Positions 24,910 through 32,777 of a stretch of 64,000 bases of DNA are shown here, in pieces (within the stretch, counting starts at the first letter, position 1; each line of letters opens with the position of its first letter). The position numbers were made by a program, and so were the translations under genes. Under the pieces are notes generated by a model. That model was not told the DNA's origin and searched no databases. It saw only the letters and a program-made list of their open reading frames with translations. Source of the DNA: CAVTBT01 sp963733065. GTDB taxonomy: Bacteria; Actinomycetota; Thermoleophilia; Gaiellales; Gaiellaceae. The stretch spans positions 248,001-312,000 of the forward strand of contig CAVTBT010000003.1 of assembly GCA_963733065.1 (NCBI GenBank), written 5' to 3'.

Positions 24910-25425
24910 TGATCAGTTGCTTGAACGCTGGCTCGTCGCGGATCGGGTCCAGATCCGAGTCGTCCCTCGCCGAATCGCCAAACTCGTCCGACATGCCGAT
25001 CGCGTGCCGGAGGTGATCGAGCGCCCCGGCCGTCCGGCCGGACAGACTCTCGCAACACGCGAGGTTGTAGAACAACAGGGCGTACTGCGGAGACTTTTCG
25101 ACCACGACGCCGAGACGGTCGGCGACCTCCGCGTACTGGCCTGCCTCGTAGAGAGGGGCGAGCAATCGCGGATCGCGCTATCGCGGTCGGCGTCGCTGAT
25201 CCTCTCGGGGATCGCATCAACCTCGGTCCAGCCGAGCACGTAGTCGCCTGGGGCGTCCGCTGGAGCACCCGGTAGGTATCGCAGGGCAACCAGCACCGCG
25301 AGCCCTGCCTCCGAGGCGAAGTTGACGACCGGCACGCCGGGCGGTGAGTAGCGGCCGCCATGTTTCAACGTCCCTGCGCCGTCGAGCGCCGTGTGTCCCG
25401 ACCGGGTCAGCCGCCAGAGCCGCAT
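24902..25425 (-). pseudogene. RES-domain toxin N-terminal part joined out of frame to a TPR C-terminus
   Basis: From ATG 25425 one frame gives a RES-type N-terminus: MRLWRLTRSGHTALDGAGTL, GGRYSPPGVPVVNFASEAGLAVL and ALRYLP, as in RES NAD-degrading toxins. After about 87 residues (near 25165) this frame degenerates, and another frame carries LLAPLYEAGQYAEVADRLGV.. with a TPR unit (LFYNLACCESLSGRTAGALDHLRHA) and DLDPIRDEPAFKQL, typical of the end of a different cupin/TPR protein. Either a decayed fusion or a recombination scar. TAGATT lies 6 nt before the ATG, a leaderless pattern. Confidence 0.55.
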
Positions 25426-25465
25426 GCCGAGAATCTAAGCGCTGGCGTTGCCGGTGACCCGTGCT

Positions 25466-25499
25466 CGCCTGGGCCGGCGTTGCGGAATGTCACCCGCGG
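25466..25499 (+). repeat. Cassette repeat, copy A
   Basis: First clear copy of the ~32-bp repeat whose core is GCCAGCGTTCGGGAATGTC then ACCCGAG. Here the core reads GCCGGCGTTGCGGAATGTCA. It lies between the divergent RES fragment and the aldo-keto reductase gene. Confidence 0.7.
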
Positions 25500-25545
25500 A
25501 GCGCGTCATGTCGCACCTGCCACCCGACAGTGGTAGGAAGCGCGC

Positions 25546-26451
25546 GTGTCCACAATCCGCGGCGCCGACGAACCTGAGGTCCGCTCGGTCGGGCGCGTTG
25601 CGATCGGCGGTGACCTGAGCGTTGGCCCGATCGGCTACGGGGCCATGCGGCTGACCGGGCCCAAGGTTTGGGGCGAGTACCCGGACCACGACGGAGGGGT
25701 CGCACTGCTGCGAGAGGTCGTCGCCCACGGCGTGACCTTCATCGACACCGCCGACGCCTACGGCCCTCATTTCAACGAGCTACTCATCCGCGAGGCCCTC
25801 CATCCCTATCCCGATGACTTCGTGGTCGCCACCAAGGGAGGTCTCGTCCGCGGCGGTCCCGAGTTGAGCGACATGAGCGCGGTCGGAAACCCGATGTACC
25901 TCCGCCAGGCGGCGCAAATGAGTCGGCATCGACTCGGCGTGGATCGGATCGACCTGTATTACCTTCACACGCCGACCATGACGGATGCGCCGTTCGAGGA
26001 GGTCGTCGAGACCCTCGCCGAGATGCGCCAGGACGGCCTCATCCGTCACATCGGCCTCTCCAACGTGAGCGCCGCCCAGCTCCACACCGCGTTGTCGATC
26101 ACCGACATCGCCGCCGTGACGGCCCACTACAACGTCGCCGTCCGCCTCGGCGGCCACGTACGGCGGGCAGCCGAGGACGCCGGCATCGTCTTCTCGCCCT
26201 GGCACCCCGGCGCCATTCCGGGAGGCGAGGACGGCAAGCCGTTCCGCGCGGTCATCGATCCGATCGCCGCGAAGCACGACGCCACCCCGCAGCAGATCGC
26301 GCTGGCCTGGCAGCTGCACCGAACCGCGCAGGCGCTGCCGATCCCGGGCACCACGAACGTCCAGCACCTCGCGGAAAACGTCGCCGCCGCGTACATCGAG
26401 CTGACGCAGGACGAGGTCGACGCGATTACGGCGCTCGCCCCCGAAGACTGA
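25546..26451 (+). CDS. Aldo/keto reductase
   Basis: 301-aa NADPH-dependent (β/α)8-barrel oxidoreductase. The catalytic tetrad is visible: Asp and Tyr in FIDTADAYG, Lys in VVATKGG, His in YYLHTPT. C-terminal cofactor residues are in PIPGTTNVQHLAENV. Member of the AKR group close to the YajO/IolS type, with broad carbonyl specificity; the natural substrate is unknown. Starts at GTG 25546, 6 nt after TAGGAA. First complete gene of the cassette-like array, flanked by repeat copies A and B. Confidence 0.9.
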   Translation: MSTIRGADEPEVRSVGRVAIGGDLSVGPIGYGAMRLTGPKVWGEYPDHDGGVALLREVVAHGVTFIDTADAYGPHFNELLIREALHPYPDDFVVATKGGLVRGGPELSDMSAVGNPMYLRQAAQMSRHRLGVDRIDLYYLHTPTMTDAPFEEVVETLAEMRQDGLIRHIGLSNVSAAQLHTALSITDIAAVTAHYNVAVRLGGHVRRAAEDAGIVFSPWHPGAIPGGEDGKPFRAVIDPIAAKHDATPQQIALAWQLHRTAQALPIPGTTNVQHLAENVAAAYIELTQDEVDAITALAPED

Positions 26452-26464
26452 GCGCCAGAGCGGT

Positions 26465-26500
26465 CGCCTGGGGCCAAGTGTCCCGGGAATGTCACATGAA
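26465..26500 (+). repeat. Cassette repeat, copy B
   Basis: Starts 14 nt after the AKR stop. Core GGGCCAAGTGTCCCGGGAAT then GTCAC; shares CGCCTGGGGCCA and GGGAATGTCAC with the consensus, with a small insertion. Confidence 0.7.
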
Positions 26501-26662
26501 GAGGGGAGATGCGGAATCACTCTGCGCTGAGCGTCCCGCCCGCTCGGTGATGGGCGGTCGCAGCGAACCGGGATCGTTTGGCGCCTGCGTCAGCCGGGGT
26601 AGACGACGCGTGATGGAGCCAACCGAGGGCACTCGAACGGTGGGACCGGAGCAGGAGGTCAG

Positions 26663-27391
26663 TTGATGACCCTCGCTCGTCCGCCTGTCGTCAGCCAGAC
26701 CGAGTGGGACGCGGCTCTGACGGCGATGACGGAGCGCGAGAAGAGCGTCGCCGCCGCGACGCACGAGCTCGCCGCCGCACGGAAGCGCATGCCGATGGTT
26801 CGGGTGGAGCACGACTACGCGTTCGAGGGTGCTGATGGGCGGCGCTCGTTGCCCGAGCTGTTCGACGGGCGCAGCCAGCTGATCCTCTACCGGTTCTTCT
26901 TCGAGGAGGGCGTCAACGGTTGGCCCGACGCCGGGTGCGTTGGCTGCTCGTCCGTCGCCGACGGCATCCCCAACCTCGGCCTCCTGCATGCTCGCGACAT
27001 CACCTTTGCGCTGGCATCGCCGGCGCCTCAGGCAAACCTGCGCCGCTATGCCGAGCGCATGGGTTGGACCGACGTACCCTGGTACACGATCTGCACCGAG
27101 CGCTTCTCGGCTGACTTCGGCGTCGACGAGTGGTTCGGGTTCAACGTCTTCCTGCGCGACGGCAACGACGTCTACCGCACCTACTTCCTGCAGCACGGCG
27201 CGATGGTCCAATGGATCGGCAGCCTCTGGAGCCTGTGGTCCTTGACGCCCTACGGCGCGCAGTCCGACGACGAAGACTCGCCCGAGGGCTGGCCGCAGGC
27301 GCCGGGGTCATTCTGGTTCCGCCGCCACGACGAGTTCGACGACCCGCCGCCGTCGGCCAGAGGCGGCGCTGACGCGGACGATCGACCCTAG
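26663..27391 (+). CDS. DUF899 thioredoxin-like protein
   Basis: 242-aa DUF899-family protein. It has the family N-terminus PPVVSQTEWDAAL, LPELFDGRSQLILYRFFF, a CxxC motif in GWPDAGCVGCSSVAD, FALASPAPQANLRRY and a C-terminal SPEGWPQAPGSFWFRRHDEF. The fold is thioredoxin-like; the CxxC pair suggests redox activity, though no reaction is established for the family. A decayed relative with the same first ~35 residues lies at 32778. Occupies one array unit between repeat copies B and C. Confidence 0.85.
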   Translation: MMTLARPPVVSQTEWDAALTAMTEREKSVAAATHELAAARKRMPMVRVEHDYAFEGADGRRSLPELFDGRSQLILYRFFFEEGVNGWPDAGCVGCSSVADGIPNLGLLHARDITFALASPAPQANLRRYAERMGWTDVPWYTICTERFSADFGVDEWFGFNVFLRDGNDVYRTYFLQHGAMVQWIGSLWSLWSLTPYGAQSDDEDSPEGWPQAPGSFWFRRHDEFDDPPPSARGGADADDRP

Positions 27392-27423
27392 AGGCCGCGG
27401 ACACCCGCGCAAGCTCCAGCCTG

Positions 27424-27456
27424 GCATGCGCCAGTGTTCGGGAATGTTCCCTGAAG
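27424..27456 (+). repeat. Cassette repeat, copy C
   Basis: Begins 33 nt after the DUF899 stop. Core GCCAGTGTTCGGGAATGTTC then CCTGAAG. Downstream, 27483-27523 shares about 40 bp (CGGTGGT..GTCTCT.CCGCGTACGG) with the DNA upstream of the YCII gene. Confidence 0.75.
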
Positions 27457-27562
27457 CCGTGACGCTGGATCTTTTCGGAGTCGATGAGTTTGCGGTGGTC
27501 TGCCTGTCTCTTCCGCGTACGGTCTAAGAGATCCCGCCTGCAGCACTGTTTCGGGAGGCACG

Positions 27563-28249
27563 ATGAAGATTCTCCTCACATCTAGCGGCATCAGGAATGC
27601 GAGCATCCACGGGGCGCTGGTCGAGTTGCTGGGCAAGCCGATTGCGGAGACGAGCGCGCTCTGCATTCCCACCGGGGTGCAACCTTTCCCCGGCGGACCG
27701 TCACACGTCTACGGGTTCATCAACGGAACGGTCGGCGGCCCGATGTGCGGCTTGGGTTGGAAGTCATTGGGAGTGTTGGAGCTGACCGCGCTGCCCAGCA
27801 TCAAAGAGGAGTACTGGGTTCCGGCGGTCCAGGAAGTCGATGCTCTGCTGGTCTGGGGCGGGAGTCCCTTGTACCTCTGTTACTGGATGCGGCAGTCCGG
27901 ACTGGCCGACCTCTTGCCGTCGCTGCCGCCCGACATGGTGTATGTCGGCACCAGCGGCGGTGCGATGGTCGCGACTCCCGACTTCGGGGGAGCGACCTAT
28001 GACGACAGTGATCCGCTCACCGGCAGCGACAGAGCGCTGGGACTGGTCGATTTCTCGTTGTTTCCGCACCTGGAGCGGGAGGACATGCCGGACACTTCAA
28101 TCGCCAACATCGAGAAATGGGCCGCCGGCCTGTCAGTCCCCGCGTACGCGATTGACGACCAGACCGCCATCAAAGTAGTCGACGGCACCATCGAGGTCAT
28201 CTCCGAGGGGCACTGGAAGCTGCTTACCCCCAGCACGGAAGCAAGCTAG
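27563..28249 (+). CDS. Peptidase family S51 (dipeptidase E-like)
   Basis: 228-aa serine peptidase of the S51 clan with a Rossmann-like glutamine-amidotransferase fold. The nucleophile elbow is VGTSGGAM (Ser ~130); a preceding strand ends VWGGSPLYLCYWMR, and the catalytic His is likely in FSLFPHLERED. Family members cleave Asp-X dipeptides or cyanophycin products. A GGGAGG ribosome site precedes ATG 27563. Lies between repeat copies C and D, alone in its unit. Confidence 0.85.
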   Translation: MKILLTSSGIRNASIHGALVELLGKPIAETSALCIPTGVQPFPGGPSHVYGFINGTVGGPMCGLGWKSLGVLELTALPSIKEEYWVPAVQEVDALLVWGGSPLYLCYWMRQSGLADLLPSLPPDMVYVGTSGGAMVATPDFGGATYDDSDPLTGSDRALGLVDFSLFPHLEREDMPDTSIANIEKWAAGLSVPAYAIDDQTAIKVVDGTIEVISEGHWKLLTPSTEAS

Positions 28250-28271
28250 CCGGCTCGGAGACAGCGCGGTG

Positions 28272-28305
28272 GTTTGGGCCAGCGTTCGCGAATGTCCCCT
28301 GACGA
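28272..28305 (+). repeat. Cassette repeat, copy D
   Basis: Begins 22 nt after the S51 stop. Core GGCCAGCGTTCGCGAATGTC then CCCTGACGAG. Confidence 0.8.
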
Positions 28306-28330
28306 GTGCCTCGGCCTCCGGTCAGTGAGA

Positions 28331-28366
28331 CAGGGAAAGGGCTGGGCGTTCCAAACCCTTTCCCTG
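28331..28366 (-). terminator. Hairpin after the inverted cassette gene
   Basis: CAGGGAAAGGG and CCCTTTCCCTG, perfect 11-bp stem with a 14-nt loop, lying just past the stop (28403) of the minus-strand secreted protein gene. Confidence 0.65.
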
Positions 28367-28402
28367 CTCGGCTCCCTTATGCCCTCTGTTGCGTCCGGCC
28401 GT

Positions 28403-29083
28403 TCAACAAGAGAGCGCGGCGGCGTCGAGCTTGAACGAGTCGACCTGAACGGAGACCGGCTGCCCTCCGAAGTCGGAGATGTTCCAGATCGCCACGCCCA
28501 CCCAGGTGCCGCTAGTCGACCCACTGAACTGGGCAATCTGGTGCCACCGCCCCGCTCGGCCGGAGCGGACGTAGGCGCTGGTCAGGTCGCCGCGTCTGGA
28601 CAGCCGCAGCTCGCCCCTGCGCACGGAGGCGGGGATCGTGATGAACCCCGACGGCTGGACGAACAATCCGAACACGTCGCCGCCGACGGCGCTCTGTACG
28701 AACGTGTTGCCGACGTTCGGCGCGTTCACCGCCAGGCTGACGTTGTCGTCTGCCGGCCAGGTCGAGAGCCTGAAACGGATCTGGGCGTCGAAGTCGCCTA
28801 CGGCCTGGCAGCGGGTCAGGATGCCGTCGTGGAACCCGGAAGAGGCGGCGTTCGAGGCGGTCAGCCGCAGCGAGCCGTCCCGGACACCCTGGCTTGTGCC
28901 GTCGCTTTGCTGGTCGGTGAACCAGACGGCCGCGTTCAGGCTTGTGCCGTCGAAGCTGTCGCTGATCCGATACGGCAGCTGTGGCCCGGTGTGAGGGTTC
29001 CCCCCGCGAGCACCTGATGACGCGACGGGCAGCACCGCTGCACTCGCAACGAGCAATACCGCCAGCGCCGTGAGCCTTCTCAT
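28403..29083 (-). CDS. Secreted jelly-roll (DUF1349/laminin-G-like) protein
   Basis: 226-aa exported protein, the only array gene on the minus strand. Start is placed at ATG 29083 because it gives a good signal peptide (MRRLTALAVLLVASAAVLPV, then Ala-Ser-Ser-Gly cleavage region); an in-frame open stretch to 29293 adds unlikely residues. The mature domain starts ISDSFDGTSLNAAVWFTDQQ and continues with SVRRGELRLSRRGDLTSAYV and WHQIAQFSG, typical of concanavalin-like DUF1349 domains that bind sugars. No catalytic residues are evident. It sits between repeat copies D and E. Confidence 0.75.
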   Translation of the reverse strand: MRRLTALAVLLVASAAVLPVASSGARGGNPHTGPQLPYRISDSFDGTSLNAAVWFTDQQSDGTSQGVRDGSLRLTASNAASSGFHDGILTRCQAVGDFDAQIRFRLSTWPADDNVSLAVNAPNVGNTFVQSAVGGDVFGLFVQPSGFITIPASVRRGELRLSRRGDLTSAYVRSGRAGRWHQIAQFSGSTSGTWVGVAIWNISDFGGQPVSVQVDSFKLDAAALSC

Positions 29084-29300
29084 CGGAGCCTGCTCTGCTG
29101 CACGCCCCTTACCAGAGCTCGGCCTGGCACACGCGCCGGTCGTGTCGACGACGCCACGCGCCTGTCTTCCTAAGCCAACAAGTCTCATTCGGTCTGCCTC
29201 CTTTCGACCCCTGGCGTCGACGTGGACACTACGCCGCAACGATTTGGAATCACCAAGGCCCGGACGAGTCCAGCCGCTGTAGGCAATCGGCAAGACCTTC

Positions 29301-29332
29301 GACTGCGCCAGTGTTCACGAATGTCCCCTGAG
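29301..29332 (+). repeat. Cassette repeat, copy E
   Basis: Core GCGCCAGTGTTCACGAATGT then CCCCTGAG. It follows the 5' end of the inverted gene, so the repeat keeps its orientation although the gene is reversed. Confidence 0.8.
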
Positions 29333-29336
29333 ATCT

Positions 29337-29370
29337 GTCGGTTCGCGTGTGTCACGCTGTCTGAACCGAC
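29337..29370 (+). promoter_or_regulatory. Inverted repeat in the leader of the 79-aa ORF
   Basis: GTCGGTTC and GAACCGAC, 18 nt apart, directly after repeat copy E and before the Shine-Dalgarno GGGAGAG of the next gene. Could be an operator or an RNA hairpin. Confidence 0.35.
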
Positions 29371-29382
29371 GCGAGGGAGAGC

Positions 29383-29622
29383 ATGGTCGAGAACAAGGCG
29401 AAGGACGCTGCCCCCGGATTCGTGGTCCTGCGCCAGGTGGCCGCGGAGCGGTGGGAGTTCCTCGGCGAGGTGCCACGCAAGCGAGGTCTTCCGGCCCGCG
29501 CGGCACGCACGCAAGCGATCCTCGACGCGACGGATGGCACGGCAAAGGATGGAGAGGTCTACGCCGCCGTACTTCGCAGCGAGTGGCGGATCGCGAAGGA
29601 CTGGACGCCCCCAGGCGAGTAG
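29383..29622 (+). CDS. 79-aa protein of unknown function
   Basis: Small soluble protein (start VENKAKDAAPGFVVLRQV, then RWEFLGEVPRKRGLPARAAR and VYAAVLRSEWRIAKDW). GGGAGAG 7 nt before ATG 29383 supports translation. The rhythm of β-strand, charged loop and helix suggests a small α/β fold, but I recognise no family. Single gene of the shortest array unit (copy E to copy F, about 330 bp), typical of an integron-style cassette of unknown function. Confidence 0.6.
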   Translation: MVENKAKDAAPGFVVLRQVAAERWEFLGEVPRKRGLPARAARTQAILDATDGTAKDGEVYAAVLRSEWRIAKDWTPPGE

Positions 29623-29631
29623 TCAGTCCAT

Positions 29632-29666
29632 CGCCTGGGCCAGCGTTCGGGAATGACGCCTGACGA
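29632..29666 (+). repeat. Cassette repeat, copy F
   Basis: Begins 9 nt after the stop of the 79-aa ORF. Core GGCCAGCGTTCGGGAATGAC then GCCTGACGAG. Downstream, 29695-29734 shares ~40 bp with the region after copy C. Confidence 0.8.
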
Positions 29667-29779
29667 GGGTGAACCCGGATCGGCCGGAGCAGCGATGCGT
29701 CTTCGGTGGTTTGTCAGTCTCTACCGCGTACGGGCGCTGAGATGCGGCCGGAGCAGGCCGCCGAGAAAGGAGTCATGAG

Positions 29780-30130
29780 ATGACGCGGTACCTGATTTCG
29801 TTCCCCAGTGGCGCGATGGATCACATCCCCGCTGAGGAGCTCCCCGCCGTGGGAGAGGCTGCTCATGCGGTGGTTCAGGAGGCCATGGACGCAGGCGTGT
29901 TGGTTTTCGGCGGCGGGTTGGCCGAGAACGTGGATCCCGTCATGGTGGCCGGTGACGGGACGACCACCGCTGGCACTTACCCGCAAACCAAGGAGTTCAA
30001 CGGCGGGTTCACGGTCATCGACGTGACCTCTCGGAAGGCAGCCTTGGAGTGGGCTGCGAAGATCGCAGCCGCCTGCCGCTGCGCTCAAGAAGTCCGCGAG
30101 TTCGGACGTGACTCGGCCGTGGGCAACTGA
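29780..30130 (+). CDS. YCII-related protein
   Basis: 116-aa α/β-barrel-like protein of the YCII family: TRYLISFPSGAMDHIPAEEL, GVLVFGGGLAENVDPVMV, FNGGFTVIDVTSRKAALEWA and AKIAAACRCAQEVREF. Family members are small dimeric proteins, sometimes in sigma-factor or degradation operons; the conserved His/Asp pair of YciI is only partly visible here. ATG 29780 has AAAGGAG upstream. One gene between copies F and G. Confidence 0.8.
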   Translation: MTRYLISFPSGAMDHIPAEELPAVGEAAHAVVQEAMDAGVLVFGGGLAENVDPVMVAGDGTTTAGTYPQTKEFNGGFTVIDVTSRKAALEWAAKIAAACRCAQEVREFGRDSAVGN

Positions 30131-30150
30131 TCGGGCGCGTTGGGCCGGTC

Positions 30151-30182
30151 GGCTGCGCCAGCGTTCGGGAATGTCACCCGAG
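30151..30182 (+). repeat. Cassette repeat, copy G
   Basis: Begins 20 nt after the YCII stop; exact consensus core GCCAGCGTTCGGGAATGTCA then CCCGAG. Confidence 0.85.
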
Positions 30183-30209
30183 GGGCGGCGTAGGAATTAG
30201 TCTGCCCAC

Positions 30210-30512
30210 GTGGTTCCCGACCGCATCCGGCACACTGTTGTGTTCACGCTCGTGCATCCGGTCGGATCGGACCGCGAGAGCGATTTCCTCGAGGCCGCAG
30301 AGCGACTCGCGGCCATACCTGGCGTCGAAGCGTTCGAACTCCTGGCCGAGATCAGTCCTAAGAACAACTACCGCTTCGGGATCTCGATGGAGTTCTCGGA
30401 TCGAGCTGCGTACGAGCAGTACAACGCGCACCCCGATCACGTTCGCTTCGTGCAGGAGCGCTGGCTGTCCGAGGTGACAGATTTTCTCGAAAGCGACTAC
30501 ACAGCGCGCTAG
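30210..30512 (+). CDS. Stress-responsive dimeric α/β-barrel (Dabb) protein
   Basis: 100-aa ferredoxin-like protein: IRHTVVFTLVHPVGSDRES, ERLAAIPGVEAFELLAEISP, FGISMEFSDRAAYEQYNAHP, DHVRFVQERWLSEVTDF. These are the conserved blocks of Dabb domains, including the HP.H pattern. GTG 30210 lies 6 nt after TAGTCT, so a leaderless message is likely. Function of most Dabb proteins is unknown. One gene between copies G and H, in a unit of only 380 bp. Confidence 0.85.
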   Translation: MVPDRIRHTVVFTLVHPVGSDRESDFLEAAERLAAIPGVEAFELLAEISPKNNYRFGISMEFSDRAAYEQYNAHPDHVRFVQERWLSEVTDFLESDYTAR

Positions 30513-30531
30513 CGTCGAACGCGTGACCGCT

Positions 30532-30564
30532 CGCCTGGGCCAGCGTTCGGGAAGGTCACCCGAG
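30532..30564 (+). repeat. Cassette repeat, copy H
   Basis: Begins 20 nt after the Dabb stop; core GGCCAGCGTTCGGGAAGGTC then ACCCGAG. Confidence 0.85.
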
Positions 30565-30581
30565 CTAGACGAGTCTGGAGA

Positions 30582-31385
30582 ATGCAGCTGATGGCAACTG
30601 TGCAGGAGTACCTCGACGCGTACGACCGGCAGCTTCGTACGGACGCCGAAACCCCGAGTGCCCTGGCCGGAACGCGCCTCGGCCCGCTGAGGCTCGTGAC
30701 GTTCGCGGGCGGTCGGGGTTTCGTCACCTACCGGGATCTCGGAGGTGCAGATGGCGCCTTGATCGCCCGGTGGGTGGAGGGCGCTCTTGCGCACTACCGT
30801 GAGGATCCTGGGATAACCCGCGTCGAGTGGAAGACGCGCGCGCACGATCACGCGCCGGCGCTTCACGACGCGCTCGTGCGAAATGGGTTCGTGCCCGGGG
30901 AGCCGGAGTCGATCATGATCGGCGAAGCCGCTCTTCTGGCGGTTGACGTTCCATTGCCAAAGGGGATCCACCTCCGGCGGGTCACGAGCGAGCCGGACGT
31001 TCGCGCGCTCAGTGCGATGCAGGAAGAGGTCTTCGGGGGCGGTTTCGCCCAAGAGATGGCAGATGCGCTGCTCCGAAGACTGGGGTTCGGGGATGGGATG
31101 GAACTCTGGGTGGCAGAGGCCGACGGAGAGATCGTCAGCTCGGGCCGCCTTGAGCCGGTGCCCGCCACGGAGTTCGCCGGGATTTGGGGCGGCGCCACGC
31201 GACCGGAATGGCGTGGGCGCGGGATCTACCGCGCGCTCACGGCGGCCCGTGCACGATCAGCGCTTGTGCTTGGCAAGAGGCTGATCCACAGCGACTCGAC
31301 CGAAGAATCGCGCCCGATCCTCGAACGAGCGGGACTAGTCAAGGTCTCGACGACGACGCCCTACCTGTGGGTCGCCGGCGGGTAG
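30582..31385 (+). CDS. GNAT-family N-acetyltransferase (two-domain)
   Basis: 267-aa protein with an N-terminal ~115 residues of GNAT-like fold remnant and a C-terminal GNAT domain: HLRRVTSEPDVRALSAMQEE, then ELWVAEADGEIVSSGRLEP, and WGGATRPEWRGRGIYRALTA with the acetyl-CoA loop RGRGIY, ending with ERAGLVKVST. The start may be ATG 30582 or ATG 30591; GGAG at 30576 fits the second. Acceptor unknown. GNATs are frequent cargo of gene cassettes. Between copies H and I. Confidence 0.8.
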   Translation: MQLMATVQEYLDAYDRQLRTDAETPSALAGTRLGPLRLVTFAGGRGFVTYRDLGGADGALIARWVEGALAHYREDPGITRVEWKTRAHDHAPALHDALVRNGFVPGEPESIMIGEAALLAVDVPLPKGIHLRRVTSEPDVRALSAMQEEVFGGGFAQEMADALLRRLGFGDGMELWVAEADGEIVSSGRLEPVPATEFAGIWGGATRPEWRGRGIYRALTAARARSALVLGKRLIHSDSTEESRPILERAGLVKVSTTTPYLWVAGG

Positions 31386-31411
31386 GCGGGTCGGGCGACG
31401 CGCCTGCTGCG

Positions 31412-31446
31412 TCGCATGGGGCCAGTGTTCGGGAATGTCACCCGAG
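31412..31446 (+). repeat. Cassette repeat, copy I
   Basis: Begins 27 nt after the GNAT stop; core GGCCAGTGTTCGGGAATGTC then ACCCGAGCC. Confidence 0.85.
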
Positions 31447-31483
31447 CCGGTGGCCCGAGAATCGCGTGCCGTAGGCTCCCGCC

Positions 31484-32656
31484 GTGCTCTACGAATCAGC
31501 GCAGTTTGAGCCGCTGACCGACGAGCCGTGGGATCCGGCGCGCGTCGAGGACGCGATCGCCACGATCGTGACCGACGCCGACGCGGCGTTCGATCTGACG
31601 GCGCTCTGGCCCGCGCACGAATGGGAAGGGTGGGAGGAGCCGCTGCCGCTGAAGACCCTCTACGTCGGTGCGGCCGGCGTGATCTGGGCGCTCGACGCGC
31701 TGCGGCGACGCGGCCACGCCGAGACCTCGCTCGACCTCGCCGCGGCCGCGCTGCGCACGCTCGAGCTCAAGCGGACGGCGCCGGACTTCACGGCGGATGA
31801 GCACTACCACCCGGCATCGCTGCTCTGTGGCGAGACAGGACCGCTGCTCGTCGCCTTCCGGCTCGCCTCCGACCCCGCACTCGCGGACGACCTCGATGTC
31901 GCTCGTCCGCGCGAACGTCGCCAACCCGACCGACGACGTGAACTGGGGCGCACCGGGGACACTGCTCGCCGCCCTGGCGATGGGCGAATGGACGGGCGAG
32001 CCGCGTTGGAAGGAGGCAGCGCGCAAGACGGCCACAGCGCTGCGCGCACGCCGTGGCGACGACTTGCTTTGGCGGCAGGACGACGACTACCGCGGCCTCG
32101 GCACGCTGCACGGCGCTGCCGGCAACACGCTCGTCCTGCTTCGGCTCGAGGCCGGACGACGCGCTCGCGGCCGAGACCGGGGCCGTTCTCGCCCAGCATG
32201 TGTTCCGCGAGAACGACCTCGCCAACTGGCCCGGCTCACCGCTTTGGCCGCAGCTCGCGCGGCCGCGAGATGGTCGGATCTGTCTACAGTGGTGCACGGG
32301 CGCTCCGGGCATCCTCGCCGGCGCCTGGGAGTACCTCGATGAAGACCTGCTGCTCGCCGGCGCCGAGTTGATCTGGCGGGCCGGCGCCCACGGCGACGAG
32401 AAAGGCCACGGCATCTGCCATGGCACGTCGGGCAACGGCTTCGCACTGCTCAAGACGTTCGCGCGCACCGGCGACGAGCGTTGGCTCGAACGCGCGCGCC
32501 GCTTCGCCGTCCACGCGCTCAGCCAAGCAGAGCGGCTCGCGAGCCGCGAACGGCAGCCGCCGCTACTCGCTCTTCACCGGCGACGTCGGCACCGCGCTCT
32601 TCGCTACGGCCTGCCTTGACCTCGATCCGCGCTACCCGATCCTCGACACCATCTAG
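31484..32656 (+). pseudogene. LanC-like protein, broken by three frameshifts
   Basis: Lanthionine-synthetase-C-like α/α toroid of about 390 residues. The N-terminus (LYESAQFEPLTDEPWDPARV..TLYVGAAGVIWALDALRRRG) and zinc-site motifs QWCTGAPG and GICHGTSGNGFALLK are clear, but they lie in different frames. Shifts occur near 31895, 32155 and 32545, each moving the frame by +1. The last piece is YSLFTGDVGTALFATACLDL. Start GTG 31484 is 6 nt after TAGGCT (leaderless). Three independent shifts argue for real decay more than the single shifts elsewhere. No lantibiotic precursor is nearby, so a stand-alone LanC-like (glutathione or stress related) role is likely for the ancestor. Confidence 0.7.
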
Positions 32657-32684
32657 AGCCGGCGCACCGGATGAGCACAGCGAC

Positions 32685-32717
32685 GTGTGGGCCAGCGTTC
32701 AGGAAATGTCCCCCGAG
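32685..32717 (+). repeat. Cassette repeat, copy J
   Basis: Begins 29 nt after the LanC-like stop; core GGCCAGCGTTCAGGAAATGT then CCCCCGAG. Last clear copy. Confidence 0.8.
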
Positions 32718-32777
32718 GTTCCGGATCGTTTGGGTCCCGCTGCAGTCGGGGTAGACGATCCATATGGGGAAACCGCG

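Noticed and set aside
25466..32717. Calling the repeats integron attC sites
   Set aside because: They are short, lack the RYYYAAC/GTTRRRY boxes, and no integron integrase gene is in the window; only the layout is similar.
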